Assembly (NCBI GenBank): GCA_027864655.1
Contig: JAQAZG010000005.1
Span: 62,001 to 126,000 of the forward strand
DNA length: 64,000 nt
Source of the DNA: Oleispirillum naphthae
GTDB lineage: Bacteria; Pseudomonadota; Alphaproteobacteria; Rhodospirillales; Rhodospirillaceae
Reading direction: 5' to 3'
The position numbers and the translations under genes were made by a program. A model generated the notes under the pieces. It saw nothing but the letters and a program-made list of their open reading frames with translations, had not been told where the DNA came from and searched no databases. Positions 56,208 through 64,000 of this stretch are shown here, in pieces. Position 1 is the stretch's first letter, and each line of letters starts with the position of its first letter.

Positions 56208-56319
56208 GGCGGCGTTTCTCCATGCAAAACCGCGCACCGATGGTGCCCAAGACGACGCGCGCGGTCCATTGGAATCGCGGCGATTGTTATCAGCCGCAAG
56301 GCACGTTGTAAACCCGCCG

Positions 56320-57237
56320 TCACGGTTTTTGCATATCGGCGCGGGCGCGGCGCAGGATTTCCGCGATTTCTCCGGCGGCGGCGGCGGCCACCGCGTCGGC
56401 GGCCTGGCCCCAGACGCGGTCGAGGCCGAGGGCGGGCACGTCGTTGGCCTGCACCAGCGAACCCAGCGCCCGGCCCTTGGCGTCGGTGACCGACCAGACG
56501 ATTCTCACCCGCCGCACCTGGGTTCCGTCGTCGGCGGCGCGCACCGGGCCGATATCCACCCGGCCCTGCACCACCGGGGCGTCGCCGCCTTCGCCCTCGG
56601 CGGAGGCGGCGAGCCCGGCGCGGCGCAGGTGGCCGAGCATGGCGAAGCGCATCAGCGTGTTGCCGTTGCCGGTGGCGCCCATCACCGGGGCGACGAACGC
56701 CGTCTCGTCCGCGGGCGCGGGCGGCGCGGCGGGCGCGGGCGAACGGGAGAGCGGGGCGAGTCCGGCGAGGGGCGAGCGCACCGAGGGCCGGGCGGGCGGC
56801 AGGTAGCCCAGGCGGTCGGCGAGCGTCGCCGCCCCGCGGGCGGCGACGTCCGGCCGGAGGCCGGCGGCGGGCGGCAGGGCGACGATGGCCGGCGGATAGG
56901 GCCTTCCGGCCGCGGGCGGGCGGCTGAGCATCAGGCGCGGCGGCGCGGCGTCGCCGTCGCGGCGCGGCGCCTCCCACACCAGGATGCGCGGCGCGCCGGG
57001 CGGGCACGCCGCCGCGGCGGAGGCCAGCACCTCGCGCTTCACCAGTTCCTCGGCGAGCGCGGCGCGCAGCGCCTGCCCCGGCTCCGGCGGCAGAAGGGGG
57101 AACGCCGGAACGCACAGCACCTCCGCCTCCGGCAGGCCGAGTTCGCCGTCGCTGCCGGAGGGGCGTTCGAAGGGGCGTGGGGTGGAGCAGGCGGCGAGCG
57201 CCGCGAGCGCTCCGGCGGCAAGGATGCGGAGGATCAT
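56320..57237 (-). CDS. Predicted lipoprotein of unknown function
   Basis: A 305-residue protein with a lipoprotein signal: hydrophobic start and lipobox LAAC at about residues 14-17, followed by STPRPFERP. The rest is rich in Ala, Pro and Arg with a disordered-looking middle, then a more ordered C-terminal part (about 205-300: [37 protein letters not shown]) that looks like a beta sheet. I do not recognise a named family. It is coupled to pgeF by ATGA and probably sits on the periplasmic face of a membrane. Confidence 0.8.
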   Translation of the reverse strand: MILRILAAGALAALAACSTPRPFERPSGSDGELGLPEAEVLCVPAFPLLPPEPGQALRAALAEELVKREVLASAAAACPPGAPRILVWEAPRRDGDAAPPRLMLSRPPAAGRPYPPAIVALPPAAGLRPDVAARGAATLADRLGYLPPARPSVRSPLAGLAPLSRSPAPAAPPAPADETAFVAPVMGATGNGNTLMRFAMLGHLRRAGLAASAEGEGGDAPVVQGRVDIGPVRAADDGTQVRRVRIVWSVTDAKGRALGSLVQANDVPALGLDRVWGQAADAVAAAAAGEIAEILRRARADMQKP

Positions 57238-58001
57238 CGCTCCAGAACGATGGCGGAGAGGCAACGTCCGTAGTCCTTCTCGCCGTTCTGACAGGCGCGG
57301 CGGTAGCTGAAGAAACGGTCCGCCTCGCGGCAGGTGTCGCAGGGGGTGCGGATCACCTCGGTGACGCCGACGCGGGCGAGCTTGCGCGCCACGTAGGCGG
57401 GCAGGTCGAACATGAAACGCCCCTGGTTTTTCGACGGGGCGAAGAACTGGTCGTTTTCCGGGTTCTCGTCGATGAACATCGGCGGGAATTCCGGCCCCAC
57501 CTCGTAGGTGCGCTGGGTGATCGACGGCCCCACCGCCGCGGCGATGGTGCCCGGCCGCGCGCCGAGGTCGATCATCCGCGTCACGGTTTCCTCCAGCACG
57601 CCCTTGATCGCGCCCTTCCACCCCGCGTGCGCCGCGCCGACGATGCCCTTCTGGGTGTCGGCGAGCAGCACCGGCACGCAGTCGGCGGTGAGGATGCCGA
57701 GCGCGATGCCCGGCACGTCGGTGACCATGGCGTCGGCCACCGGGGCGTCCTCGGCGGCCCAGGGATGGGTGACGGTGATGACGGTGGTGGTGTGCTGCTG
57801 GTGCAGGGTGACCAGGGCGGAGGCGGGCTGCTCCATCAGCTCCATGGCGAGCGCGCGGTTCCGCGTCACGTCGGCCGGGTCGTCGCCGGAGCCGTAGCCG
57901 CAGTTGAGCGAGGCGAAAAGGCCGGTGGAGACGCCGCGGTTGCGGGTGAAGAAGGCGTGCCGCACACGGGAAATGTCGTTCAGCGCGGAGACCGTAATCA
58001 T
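57234..58001 (-). CDS. pgeF: Peptidoglycan editing factor PgeF (purine nucleoside/laccase-domain family)
   Basis: Zinc-dependent protein of 255 residues. The zinc site is visible as His in LHQQHTTTV, Cys in LTADCVPVLL and His in GAAHAGWKGA; the C-terminal DTCREADRFFSYRR motif is standard. Members remove mis-incorporated serine-containing muropeptide precursors or act on nucleosides. It follows midA by 108 bases and overlaps the lipoprotein gene, in the usual lgt-midA-pgeF order. Confidence 0.93.
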   Translation of the reverse strand: MITVSALNDISRVRHAFFTRNRGVSTGLFASLNCGYGSGDDPADVTRNRALAMELMEQPASALVTLHQQHTTTVITVTHPWAAEDAPVADAMVTDVPGIALGILTADCVPVLLADTQKGIVGAAHAGWKGAIKGVLEETVTRMIDLGARPGTIAAAVGPSITQRTYEVGPEFPPMFIDENPENDQFFAPSKNQGRFMFDLPAYVARKLARVGVTEVIRTPCDTCREADRFFSYRRACQNGEKDYGRCLSAIVLER

Positions 58002-58109
58002 CGTCTCGACCCCTCGTAGTCTTTCGCGTGTATCACCGCGCGGCGATGCAACCGGACGGTTCCCTCATCCCGATGAGAGTAAAGGATTTTACGGATGGTT
58101 CAATGGATT

Positions 58110-59171
58110 TTAGAAGCCCTCGGGCGGAGCCGCCGAAACCGGCAGTAGGGCCAGCGTCTTGAACAGGCGGCCCATGGCGTGCGGCTCGGTGAGTCGGCGG
58201 GTGCCGGCAACCAGCTCTTCGGTCTGTTCCGGCGTGGCCTGGCGCAACAGCACGGTGAGCCGCGTGGGCAGCCCCATGGCGACCAGCCACACCCCCTGGT
58301 CGGCGGGGCCGAAGGCGGCGGCGCCGTGCGCCCGCGCGGTCTCCGCGATGCGGGCGAAGTCCACGTGCGCGGTGAGGTCCACCTCGCCGGGGTCGGCCAG
58401 CGGCTGCACATAGCGGTGGCGGGAGACCGCCTGCACGGTGTCGCCGAAGCCGCTTTCCGCATGGCCGTAGTCGAAGACCAGCGCCGCGCCGCCCGAAGCG
58501 GCGATGCGCGCCGCCACCGTGGCGACGAAGGACTCGGCGGCGGGGGCGGTCTCGAAAATCTCGCCCTCGCGCGGCGGCGGCAGGCGGGAGAGCATCTCGG
58601 CGGGCGGCGCGGCCTCCGGTCCATCGACGAAGGCGAAGTCCTGGCGGAAGAGGCCGACCCGCCGTTCGCGCCAGGCGCCGCCGCGGAAGACGAACTGCGT
58701 CACCGGCAGGGCGTCGAGGAACTCGTTGGCGACGAGGTGGAGCGGTCCGTCGGGCAGGGTTTCCAGGTCCGCGTGCCAGGTGGCGGGAAAGCCCGCCAGG
58801 GCCTCGGCCTGGGCGGCGGCGAGGGTGGGGCTGGTCTCGACGAGGTGCAGTTCGATGGCGTCGGCGAAGCCGGGGACGGAGCGCGCGGCGCGCAACGCAT
58901 CGGAAATCAGGGCGCCGCGGCCGGGGCCGCACTCCACCAGGGGAAAGCGCGCCGGGCGGCCCGCCGCGTGCCAGCGCAGGGCGAACCAGATGCCGATCAG
59001 TTCGCCGAAGATCTGGCTGATTTCCGGCGCGGTGACGAAGTCCCCCGCCGCGCCGAACACCCGCTCGCGGCGGTAATAGGCGGCGACCGCCTCGCCCATG
59101 AACGCGGCGAGCGGCATCGGCCCCTCGGCGCGGATGCGCGCGGCGAGCCGCGATGCGGTTTCGCCGCTCAT
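58110..59171 (-). CDS. SAM-dependent methyltransferase, MidA/NDUFAF7 family
   Basis: A 353-residue protein of the family whose mitochondrial member methylates the NDUFS2 subunit of complex I. The [19 protein letters not shown] motif, SAM motif [10 protein letters not shown] and [10 protein letters not shown] are diagnostic. The bacterial target is not established. ATG 59171 overlaps the lgt stop. Confidence 0.92.
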   Translation of the reverse strand: MSGETASRLAARIRAEGPMPLAAFMGEAVAAYYRRERVFGAAGDFVTAPEISQIFGELIGIWFALRWHAAGRPARFPLVECGPGRGALISDALRAARSVPGFADAIELHLVETSPTLAAAQAEALAGFPATWHADLETLPDGPLHLVANEFLDALPVTQFVFRGGAWRERRVGLFRQDFAFVDGPEAAPPAEMLSRLPPPREGEIFETAPAAESFVATVAARIAASGGAALVFDYGHAESGFGDTVQAVSRHRYVQPLADPGEVDLTAHVDFARIAETARAHGAAAFGPADQGVWLVAMGLPTRLTVLLRQATPEQTEELVAGTRRLTEPHAMGRLFKTLALLPVSAAPPEGF

Positions 59172-59980
59172 CGCGCCGCGTCGGCGGGCGGGCGGACGAG
59201 CGCGCGGCGCACCAGCAGCAGCCCCGCCAGCAGCATCGGCACGGAGAGGAGCTGCCCCATGGTGCTCCCCCCGAACAGGAAGCCGAGCTGCGGGTCCGGC
59301 TGGCGGAACATCTCGCCGACCATGCGCGCGAGCGCATAGCCGGAGAGGAACACCCCGATGGAAAGGCCGGGGCGGCGCGCCCCTCCGGCGCGCCACAGCA
59401 GCATCATCGCGGCGAACAGCAGCAGCCCCTCCATCCCCGCCTGGTAGAGCTGGCTCGGGTGGCGCGGCAGCGGTCCGCCGCCCGGGAAGACCATGGCGAA
59501 CGGCGCATCCGGGGCGATGCGGCCGTAAAGCTCGCCGTTGATGAAGTTGGCGATGCGCCCGAGAAACAGGCCCAGCGGCGCCACCGCGGCCAAGAGGTCG
59601 CCGAAGCACAAGGGCGGAATGGCGCGGGCGCGGGAGAACAGCCACGCCGCGAGCACCACGCCGAGAAAGCCGCCGTGGAACGACATGCCGCCCTTCCACA
59701 CTTGGAGCGCGGCGAGCGGGTGGCCGGCATAGAACGGCAGGTTGTAGAACAGCACATAGCCCAGCCGCCCGCCGAGAATCACCCCGAGCGTCGCCCAGGC
59801 GAGGAAGTCGTCCACGTCGCGCGCGGCGATGTCGCCGGGGCTCTTGCGCGCCAGGCGCAGCGCCAGCCGCCAGCCGCCGAGCAGTCCGGCGATGTAGGCG
59901 AGCGCATACCAGCGGATGACCACCGGCCCGATGGCGATCGCCACCGGGTCGAAGTGCGGAAACATCAGGGGCGAGGACAT
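59168..59980 (-). CDS. lgt: Phosphatidylglycerol-prolipoprotein diacylglyceryl transferase
   Basis: Inner-membrane enzyme of 270 residues, about seven helices, transferring diacylglycerol to lipobox cysteines. The Lgt signature [14 protein letters not shown] is intact, with HPSQLYQ and the early [13 protein letters not shown]. It precedes midA with an ATGA overlap and follows hldD by 12 bases. The lipoprotein encoded nearby would be among its substrates. Confidence 0.96.
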   Translation of the reverse strand: MSSPLMFPHFDPVAIAIGPVVIRWYALAYIAGLLGGWRLALRLARKSPGDIAARDVDDFLAWATLGVILGGRLGYVLFYNLPFYAGHPLAALQVWKGGMSFHGGFLGVVLAAWLFSRARAIPPLCFGDLLAAVAPLGLFLGRIANFINGELYGRIAPDAPFAMVFPGGGPLPRHPSQLYQAGMEGLLLFAAMMLLWRAGGARRPGLSIGVFLSGYALARMVGEMFRQPDPQLGFLFGGSTMGQLLSVPMLLAGLLLVRRALVRPPADAAR

Positions 59981-59992
59981 CGCGTTCCCGTA

Positions 59993-60979
59993 TCAGAGGT
60001 AGGGATCGGCGGCATGCAGGTAGTTCGCCACGTACTGGTGGATGCCGCTCTCCAGGCTGGTGAACGGCTTGGTATACCCCGCCTTGCGCAGGGCGCGCAT
60101 GTCCGCCTGCGTGAAATATTGATAGCGGTCGCGGATTTCCGTCGGGGTGTCGATGAAGCGGATCTTCGGTTCCATGTCGAGCGCGCGGTAGACCGCGTTC
60201 GCCAGGTCGAGGAAGGACCGCGCCTGCCCGGTGCCGAGGTTGTAGAGGCCGGAAACCTGCGGGTTGTCCAAGAGCCACATCACCACCTCGACGCAGTCGC
60301 CCACCCACACGAAGTCGCGCAACTGGCCGCCGTCCGGATACTGCGGATTGTGCGATTTGAACAGCAGGCAGTGGGCGTCCGCCGCGGCGCGCGGGTAGAC
60401 CTGGGCGACGACGCTCTGCTGGCTGCCCTTGTGGTATTCGTTGGGGCCGTAGACGTTGAAGAACTTCAGCCCCACCCACTGCGGCGGCGTGCGGCGGTCG
60501 TCGGCGACCTTGCTGGCGACGCGGCGGTCGAACAGGTGCTTGCTCCAGCCGTAGGCGTTGAGCGGCACCAGGCGGGCGAGCGCCGCCTCGGAAAAATCGT
60601 CGGAGAAGCCCTGCCTGCCGTCGCCGTAGGTGGCGGCGGAGGACGCGTAGATGAACCGCACCTGATGCGCCACGCACCACTTCCACAGCCCCAGCGTCAG
60701 GCTGAAGTTGTTGGCGAGGATCTTGTCGGCGTCGGTCTCGGTGGTCGAGGAGATCGCTCCCATGTGCACCACCGCCTCGATCATCTTGGCGTTGGTTTCC
60801 AGGTATTGCAGCACGTAGTCGGGGTGGACGATGTCGGCGAGGCGGCGCTTGCCGAGGTTGCGCCACTTGTCGCCGGTGCGCAGGCGGTCAACGACCACGA
60901 TGTCGCGCACGCCCCGTGCTTCCAGGGCCGCGACGATGTTCGATCCGATGAAGCCGGCGCCGCCGGTGACCACGTACAT
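59993..60979 (-). CDS. hldD: ADP-L-glycero-D-manno-heptose 6-epimerase
   Basis: Rossmann-fold epimerase (328 residues) for the lipopolysaccharide inner-core heptose. TGGAGFIGSN at the start, the Tyr-x-x-x-Lys pair in NAYGWSKHLFD, and FFNVYGPNEYHKG identify HldD. ATG 60979 gives MYVVTGG; a long open extension upstream is antisense to ubiK and not real. Heads the hldD-lgt-midA-pgeF group. Confidence 0.95.
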   Translation of the reverse strand: MYVVTGGAGFIGSNIVAALEARGVRDIVVVDRLRTGDKWRNLGKRRLADIVHPDYVLQYLETNAKMIEAVVHMGAISSTTETDADKILANNFSLTLGLWKWCVAHQVRFIYASSAATYGDGRQGFSDDFSEAALARLVPLNAYGWSKHLFDRRVASKVADDRRTPPQWVGLKFFNVYGPNEYHKGSQQSVVAQVYPRAAADAHCLLFKSHNPQYPDGGQLRDFVWVGDCVEVVMWLLDNPQVSGLYNLGTGQARSFLDLANAVYRALDMEPKIRFIDTPTEIRDRYQYFTQADMRALRKAGYTKPFTSLESGIHQYVANYLHAADPYL

Positions 60980-61147
60980 TCGGGCTTTCCCTCGCGTTGC
61001 TGCGGAGACGGATCCGCGTTCCGGAAAAGAGATATGGGGTCCGGTCCGGGTGTGGACAGGGTGCCGCACCGCCATCATAATAACAAGCGCAAGGCGGCGC
61101 CACGATCTTGAAGAAGCGCCGCCCCCGACCCGCCGGAGGAAACTGCC

Positions 61148-61483
61148 ATGTCGTCCCGCCCGCGCCTGTTCGAAGACGTCTCGCGCCTTGCCGGCGATGC
61201 CGCCACCGCCATCGGCGGCCTCAAGTCGGAGGTCGAAACCGCGGTGAAGCAGCGCCTGGAGCGCATGCTCGCCGATCTCGACATGGTGCCGCGCGAGGAA
61301 TTCGAGGCGGTGCGCGCCATGGCCGCCGCCGCCCGCGAGGAGCAGGAGCGCCTCGCCGCGCGCGTCGCCGCACTGGAGGCGGCGCTCAAGGCGAAGCCCG
61401 CCGCGGCGAAGAAACCCGCGGCGAAAAAGCCCGCCGCAGCGAAAAAGCCCGCGGCCAAGCCTACCCCTGCGCCCGAGGCGTGA
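61148..61483 (+). CDS. ubiK: Ubiquinone biosynthesis accessory factor UbiK (BMFP family)
   Basis: A 111-residue helical coiled-coil protein. The BMFP domain (about 6-82) shows DVSRLAGDAATAIGGLKSEVE, MVPREEFEAVRAM and a terminal coil, as in UbiK/YqiC, which assists the ubiquinone complex. The last 30 residues are a Lys-Pro-Ala repeat tail (KKPAAAKKPAA), unusual in length and probably disordered. GGAGG lies before the ATG. Divergent from hldD. Confidence 0.88.
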   Translation: MSSRPRLFEDVSRLAGDAATAIGGLKSEVETAVKQRLERMLADLDMVPREEFEAVRAMAAAAREEQERLAARVAALEAALKAKPAAAKKPAAKKPAAAKKPAAKPTPAPEA

Positions 61484-61573
61484 TCGTCCCACCCGGGACG
61501 AATCGCCTCCCCGCCTGCGTGCGCGGCGGCGCGGCGCGGCGCGTCATCGAGGCGTCATCAAACTCCCCTTGCA

Positions 61574-61780
61574 TTGCCGGAAGGGGTTTGGCACTCTAAA
61601 TCTTGTGGTGGCGGTTGGGCGAACCGCGATATATGTGAATCGCCTGCCATGCGCCCCGGGTAGGGAACACCCCCTCCCGAAGAAACGCATTGACGCCGGA
61701 TGCCGTTCCGGTGCACAGGGTCCGGTTCATGGCCCGGGACAGAGCTCCACCCGGGCCGCTAGCGTAGCGGAGGTTCCCCC
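61574..61780 (+). promoter_or_regulatory. Promoter and structured leader of the YbjN-family gene
   Basis: TTGCCG (61574-61579), 17 bases, TAAATC (61597-61602), then a leader of about 170 bases. Near its end are hairpin 61731-61757 (GGCCCGGG/CCCGGGCC, 11-base loop) and GCTAGCGTAGC at 61758-61768, directly before GGAGG seven bases from the ATG. A cis-regulatory function is plausible but unproven. Confidence 0.45.
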
Positions 61781-62284
61781 ATGCAAACCTCGGACTCCCT
61801 CTTCGATGTCGAAACCCTCCACCCGATCGAACTGATCGAACAGGTGCTGAGCGCCCGCGACTGGACGTTCGAACGCCGCGGCGACGACGAACTGGCCGTG
61901 GAGGTGCCCGGACGCTGGTGCGACTACGGCGTGTTCTTCGCCCTCGCGCCGGAACTGGAAACCCTGCACATCTCCTGCGCGCTCGACATGCGGGTGCCGG
62001 AACCGCGCCGCGCCGCCATCGCCGAACTGCTCGCCATCGCCAACGAGAAGCTGTGGATCGGCCACTTCGCCCTGTGGGCGGAGGAGGGGCTGCCGATGTT
62101 CCGCTACTCCCTGCTGCTCGGCACCGACCTCAACCTCGGCGCCGACCGCCTGGAGTCCCTCATCGACGTGGCGATCAGCGAGTGCGAGCGCTTCTACCCC
62201 GCCTTCCAGTACGTCACCTGGGGCGGCAAGGCCCCCGCCGAGGCGGTGGAAGCCGCGATGCTCGATACCGTCGGCGAGGCCTGA
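61781..62284 (+). CDS. YbjN domain-containing protein
   Basis: A 167-residue member of the YbjN family, an alpha/beta fold related to type III secretion chaperones, of unknown biochemical role. Recognisable stretches are WCDYGVFFALAPELETLHISC and LWIGHFALWAEEGLPMFRYS. In alphaproteobacteria it usually precedes proC, as here (99 bases apart, with a terminator between). Well-placed GGAGG. Confidence 0.9.
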   Translation: MQTSDSLFDVETLHPIELIEQVLSARDWTFERRGDDELAVEVPGRWCDYGVFFALAPELETLHISCALDMRVPEPRRAAIAELLAIANEKLWIGHFALWAEEGLPMFRYSLLLGTDLNLGADRLESLIDVAISECERFYPAFQYVTWGGKAPAEAVEAAMLDTVGEA

Positions 62285-62304
62285 CCCGCCCGCGAAACCC
62301 GAAG

Positions 62305-62329
62305 AAGCCCCCGCACAGGGGGCTTTTTT
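62305..62329 (+). terminator. Terminator between the YbjN-family gene and proC
   Basis: AAGCCCCC/GGGGGCTT stem with a GCACA loop and six T, 20 bases after the YbjN-family stop. It implies that proC has its own promoter or is reached only by read-through. Confidence 0.88.
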
Positions 62330-62383
62330 CATGGCCGCGGGCCTGCTATCCCTGAAGCCGGACAAGAAACCAAGGACACCCCC

Positions 62384-63211
62384 ATGACCCACGCTGAGAT
62401 CCTGGTCATCGGCTGCGGCAAGATGGGCGGCGCGCTCGTCTCCGGATGGCTCGCCACCGGCTGGCCGAAAACCGCCATCCGCATCGTCGAGGCCCATGCC
62501 CCCACCCGCGACGCCTGGACCGCCCAGGGCGTCGCCGCCGCCGCCGAGCCCGCCGACATCCCGGCGGACTTCGCCCCCGCCGCGGTGCTCGTCGCGGTCA
62601 AGCCGCAGGGCCTCGCCGCGGCGCTGCCCGCGGTCGCCGCCCGCCTCGCGGGCCTGCCGCAAAAGCCCCTCATCGTCTCGATCGTCGCGGGCAAGCCGAT
62701 CGCCGCCTTCGAGGCCGCCTTCGGCCCCGGAACCCCGGTGCTGCGCGTCATGCCCAACACCCCCGCCGCGGTCGGCCGCGGCATCTCCGGCCTCTTCGCC
62801 AACGCCGCGGTTTCCGCGGCGCAGAAAAGCCTCGGCGAAACCCTGCTCGCCGCGGTCGGCGAAACCGTCTGGCTCGCCACCGAGGCGCAGATGCACGCCG
62901 TCACCGCGCTCTCCGGCAGCGGCCCGGCCTACGTCTTCCACCTCGTCGAGGCGATGGCGAAAGGCGGCGAAGCCCTCGGCCTCAGCCCCGAGGTCGCGAT
63001 GAAACTCGCCCGCGCCACCGTCACCGGTTCCGGCGAACTGCTGCGCCGAAGCCCGGAAGACGCCGCCACCCTGCGCGCCAACGTCACCAGCCCCGGCGGC
63101 ACCACCGCCGCCGCGCTCGCCGTGCTGATGGACGCAAGGAACGGCATGCCCGCCCTGCTGCCGCAGGCGCTCGCCGCCGCGGCGAAACGTTCGGAGGAGT
63201 TGGCGGGGTAA
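62384..63211 (+). CDS. proC: Pyrroline-5-carboxylate reductase
   Basis: Last step of proline synthesis; 275 residues. The N-terminal IGCGKMGGALVSGW Rossmann motif, VMPNTPAAVGRGISG, and the C-terminal ALSGSGPAYVFHLVEA and SPGGTTAAAL signatures are complete. It is preceded by a short ATG-proximal AAGGA site and followed directly by a long repeat region. Confidence 0.97.
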   Translation: MTHAEILVIGCGKMGGALVSGWLATGWPKTAIRIVEAHAPTRDAWTAQGVAAAAEPADIPADFAPAAVLVAVKPQGLAAALPAVAARLAGLPQKPLIVSIVAGKPIAAFEAAFGPGTPVLRVMPNTPAAVGRGISGLFANAAVSAAQKSLGETLLAAVGETVWLATEAQMHAVTALSGSGPAYVFHLVEAMAKGGEALGLSPEVAMKLARATVTGSGELLRRSPEDAATLRANVTSPGGTTAAALAVLMDARNGMPALLPQALAAAAKRSEELAG

Positions 63212-63376
63212 AACAAGGCCAGGGCTCCGCCCTGGACCCGCTGGGGCCGCGGGCCCCAGACCCCTGCAAGTTTTTTGCGCGTAGCGCCATAAGTCCCGGG
63301 CCGATGCAGTAGGGAATGCTTGCCGCTTCGCGGCGAAAAACCAAAGGGAGGTCCGGAGGGCCCACGCTCCTCCGGG
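63212..63376. repeat. Composite intergenic repeat, copy 7a (forward orientation)
   Basis: Hairpins 63219-63235 (CCAGGGC/GCCCTGG) and 63241-63259 (CTGGGGCC/GGCCCCAG), then TTTTTTGCGCGTAGCGCCATA, TTCGCGGCGAAAAACC and a GGAGG/CCTCC stem. It starts right behind proC. Confidence 0.8.
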
Positions 63377-63565
63377 CGGGGCGCGGGGCGGCAGCCCCGC
63401 TGAAAGAAAAAACGTCGCGGAGGGTCGCGGACCCTCCACACCTTGTGTCTGGAAGCTGCGGTATATTGATGCGCCGCCGGTCGCTCGCCGCGCGGCGGAA
63501 AAAGGAATGGGGTCCGGGGTCCGCGACCCCGGCGGGTCCAGGGCGGAGCCCTGGCCTGGTTTTTC
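63377..63565. repeat. Composite intergenic repeat, copy 7b
   Basis: Contains a GCGGGGC.../GCCCCGC stem, GGAGGGTC/GACCCTCC around 63419-63438, GCGCGGCGGAAAAAGG, GGGGTC/GACCCC and CCAGGGC/GCCCTGG near 63539-63555. The GGGTCCAGGGCGGAGCCCTGG segment also occurs at the right end of copy 6. Region 63212-63579 holds no gene. Confidence 0.75.
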
Positions 63566-63579
63566 TCGGGAAGGCAGAG

Positions 63580-63915
63580 ATGACGATTTCGTATGAGGAC
63601 TTCGAGAAGGTGGACATCCGCGTCGGGCGGGTCATCCGGGCGGAGGTCAACGCGGCGGCGCGCAAGCCCGCCTACAAGCTGTGGGTGGATTTCGGTCCCG
63701 AGGTCGGCGAGTTGAAAAGCTCGGCGCAGCTGGTGAAGCATTACACGCCGGAGGACTTGGTGGGCCGCCTGGTGATGGGGGTGGTGAACTTCCCGCCGAA
63801 GCAGATCGGCCCGGTGCGCAGCGAGTGCCTGGTGCTCGGCGTGCCGGATGCGGCGGGCGAGGTGATTCTGTTGCAGCCGGAGCGGGACGCGCCGCTCGGC
63901 GGGCGGATGTTCTGA
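63580..63915 (+). CDS. tRNA-binding domain protein (CsaA/YgjH type)
   Basis: A 111-residue OB-fold tRNA-binding protein related to the C-terminal domain of methionyl-tRNA synthetase and to CsaA. The start FEKVDIRVGRVIRAEVN, the SSAQLVKHY segment, and VNFPPKQIGPVRSECLVLG are the family motifs. AAGG precedes ATG 63580. It shares its stop with the start of the next gene (TGATG). Confidence 0.9.
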   Translation: MTISYEDFEKVDIRVGRVIRAEVNAAARKPAYKLWVDFGPEVGELKSSAQLVKHYTPEDLVGRLVMGVVNFPPKQIGPVRSECLVLGVPDAAGEVILLQPERDAPLGGRMF

Positions 63916-64000
63916 TGGCGCAGCGGCAGCAGGCAAGCGGCAGCGTGGTGAAGCTCCTTCTGGAACTGGGGCCGCTCGCGGTGTTCTTTTTCGCCAACGC
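63915..64000 (+). CDS. yciB: Septation protein A / YciB family membrane protein (3' end outside window)
   Basis: Only 28 residues are visible: a polar start MAQRQQASGSVVKL followed by LLELGPLAVFFFANA, the conserved first helix of the YciB/IspZ intracellular septation family. Translation is coupled to the tRNA-binding protein gene by a TGATG overlap. Confidence 0.82.
   Translation, partial: MAQRQQASGSVVKLLLELGPLAVFFFAN

Noticed and set aside
59993..61492. Longer hldD starting opposite ubiK
   Set aside because: The Rossmann motif begins right after ATG 60979; the extra part is antisense to ubiK and shows shadow composition.
63212..63579. CRISPR-like array because of regular hairpins
   Set aside because: Repeats are not identical in length or spacing, there are no unique spacers, and the pieces match the dispersed intergenic element.

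Overview
The window is a very GC-rich chromosomal segment of an alphaproteobacterium, most plausibly a Rhodospirillales relative. The evidence is gene order: DUF1285 protein - CoA-pyrophosphatase - DUF6111 protein - cca, the hldD-lgt-midA-pgeF block, prs-rplY-pth-ychF, ubiK and ybjN-proC. A fused cytochrome b/c1 gene lies directly behind the Rieske gene. I see no rRNA or tRNA genes, CRISPR array, prophage or recognisable transposase gene.

Layout. 1-4630: end of a dipeptide/oligopeptide-type ABC transporter operon (permease cut by the window edge, two ATPases, binding protein, terminator). 4812-7506: a translationally coupled minus-strand operon of amidase, GntR/FCD regulator and TauE-type exporter, preceded by a perfect palindromic operator. 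7663-15066: GABA/polyamine block, with gabD-gabT followed by a PotADBC-like spermidine/putrescine-type importer; both operons carry nearly the same AT-rich operator sequence. 15115-18008: tripartite tricarboxylate transporter tctCBA with a good sigma70 promoter. 18285-25407: Na/Pi-cotransporter-PhoU protein, an AT-rich island with a small coiled-coil orphan gene, a PuuR-like XRE-cupin regulator, a ketopantoate reductase-type enzyme, a secreted alpha/beta hydrolase, and divergent mntH/mntR. 25462-30447: chemoreceptor, diguanylate cyclase and M20 amidohydrolase. 30452-33066: copper ATPase and chaperone. 33319-39089: a complete biotin operon bioBFHCDA with four ATGA start/stop overlaps. 39368-45396: RNA/nucleotide housekeeping genes, interrupted by a compositionally distinct GNAT-nitrilase gene, then a catalytically dead-looking SGNH protein and trmL. 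45540-48057: cytochrome bc1. 48139-50752: mtnP-mtnA-class II aldolase, the gene set of the oxygen-independent DHAP shunt for methylthioadenosine. 50861-64000: VOC protein, dienelactone hydrolase-like protein, ychF, pth, rplY, prs, a lipoprotein, pgeF, midA, lgt, hldD, ubiK, ybjN, proC, a tRNA-binding protein and the start of yciB.

The most striking non-genic signal is a family of composite intergenic repeats of about 150-190 bases found at seven places. They lie directly behind gene 3' ends and occur in both orientations. Each carries GC hairpins whose arms change with compensation between copies. One copy supplies the stop codon of the GNAT-nitrilase gene. Other points of interest are the shared operator of the GABA and polyamine operons, the pseudo-enzyme at 44254-44937, Fur-box-like sites at mntH and copZ, and a structured leader in front of the YbjN-family gene.
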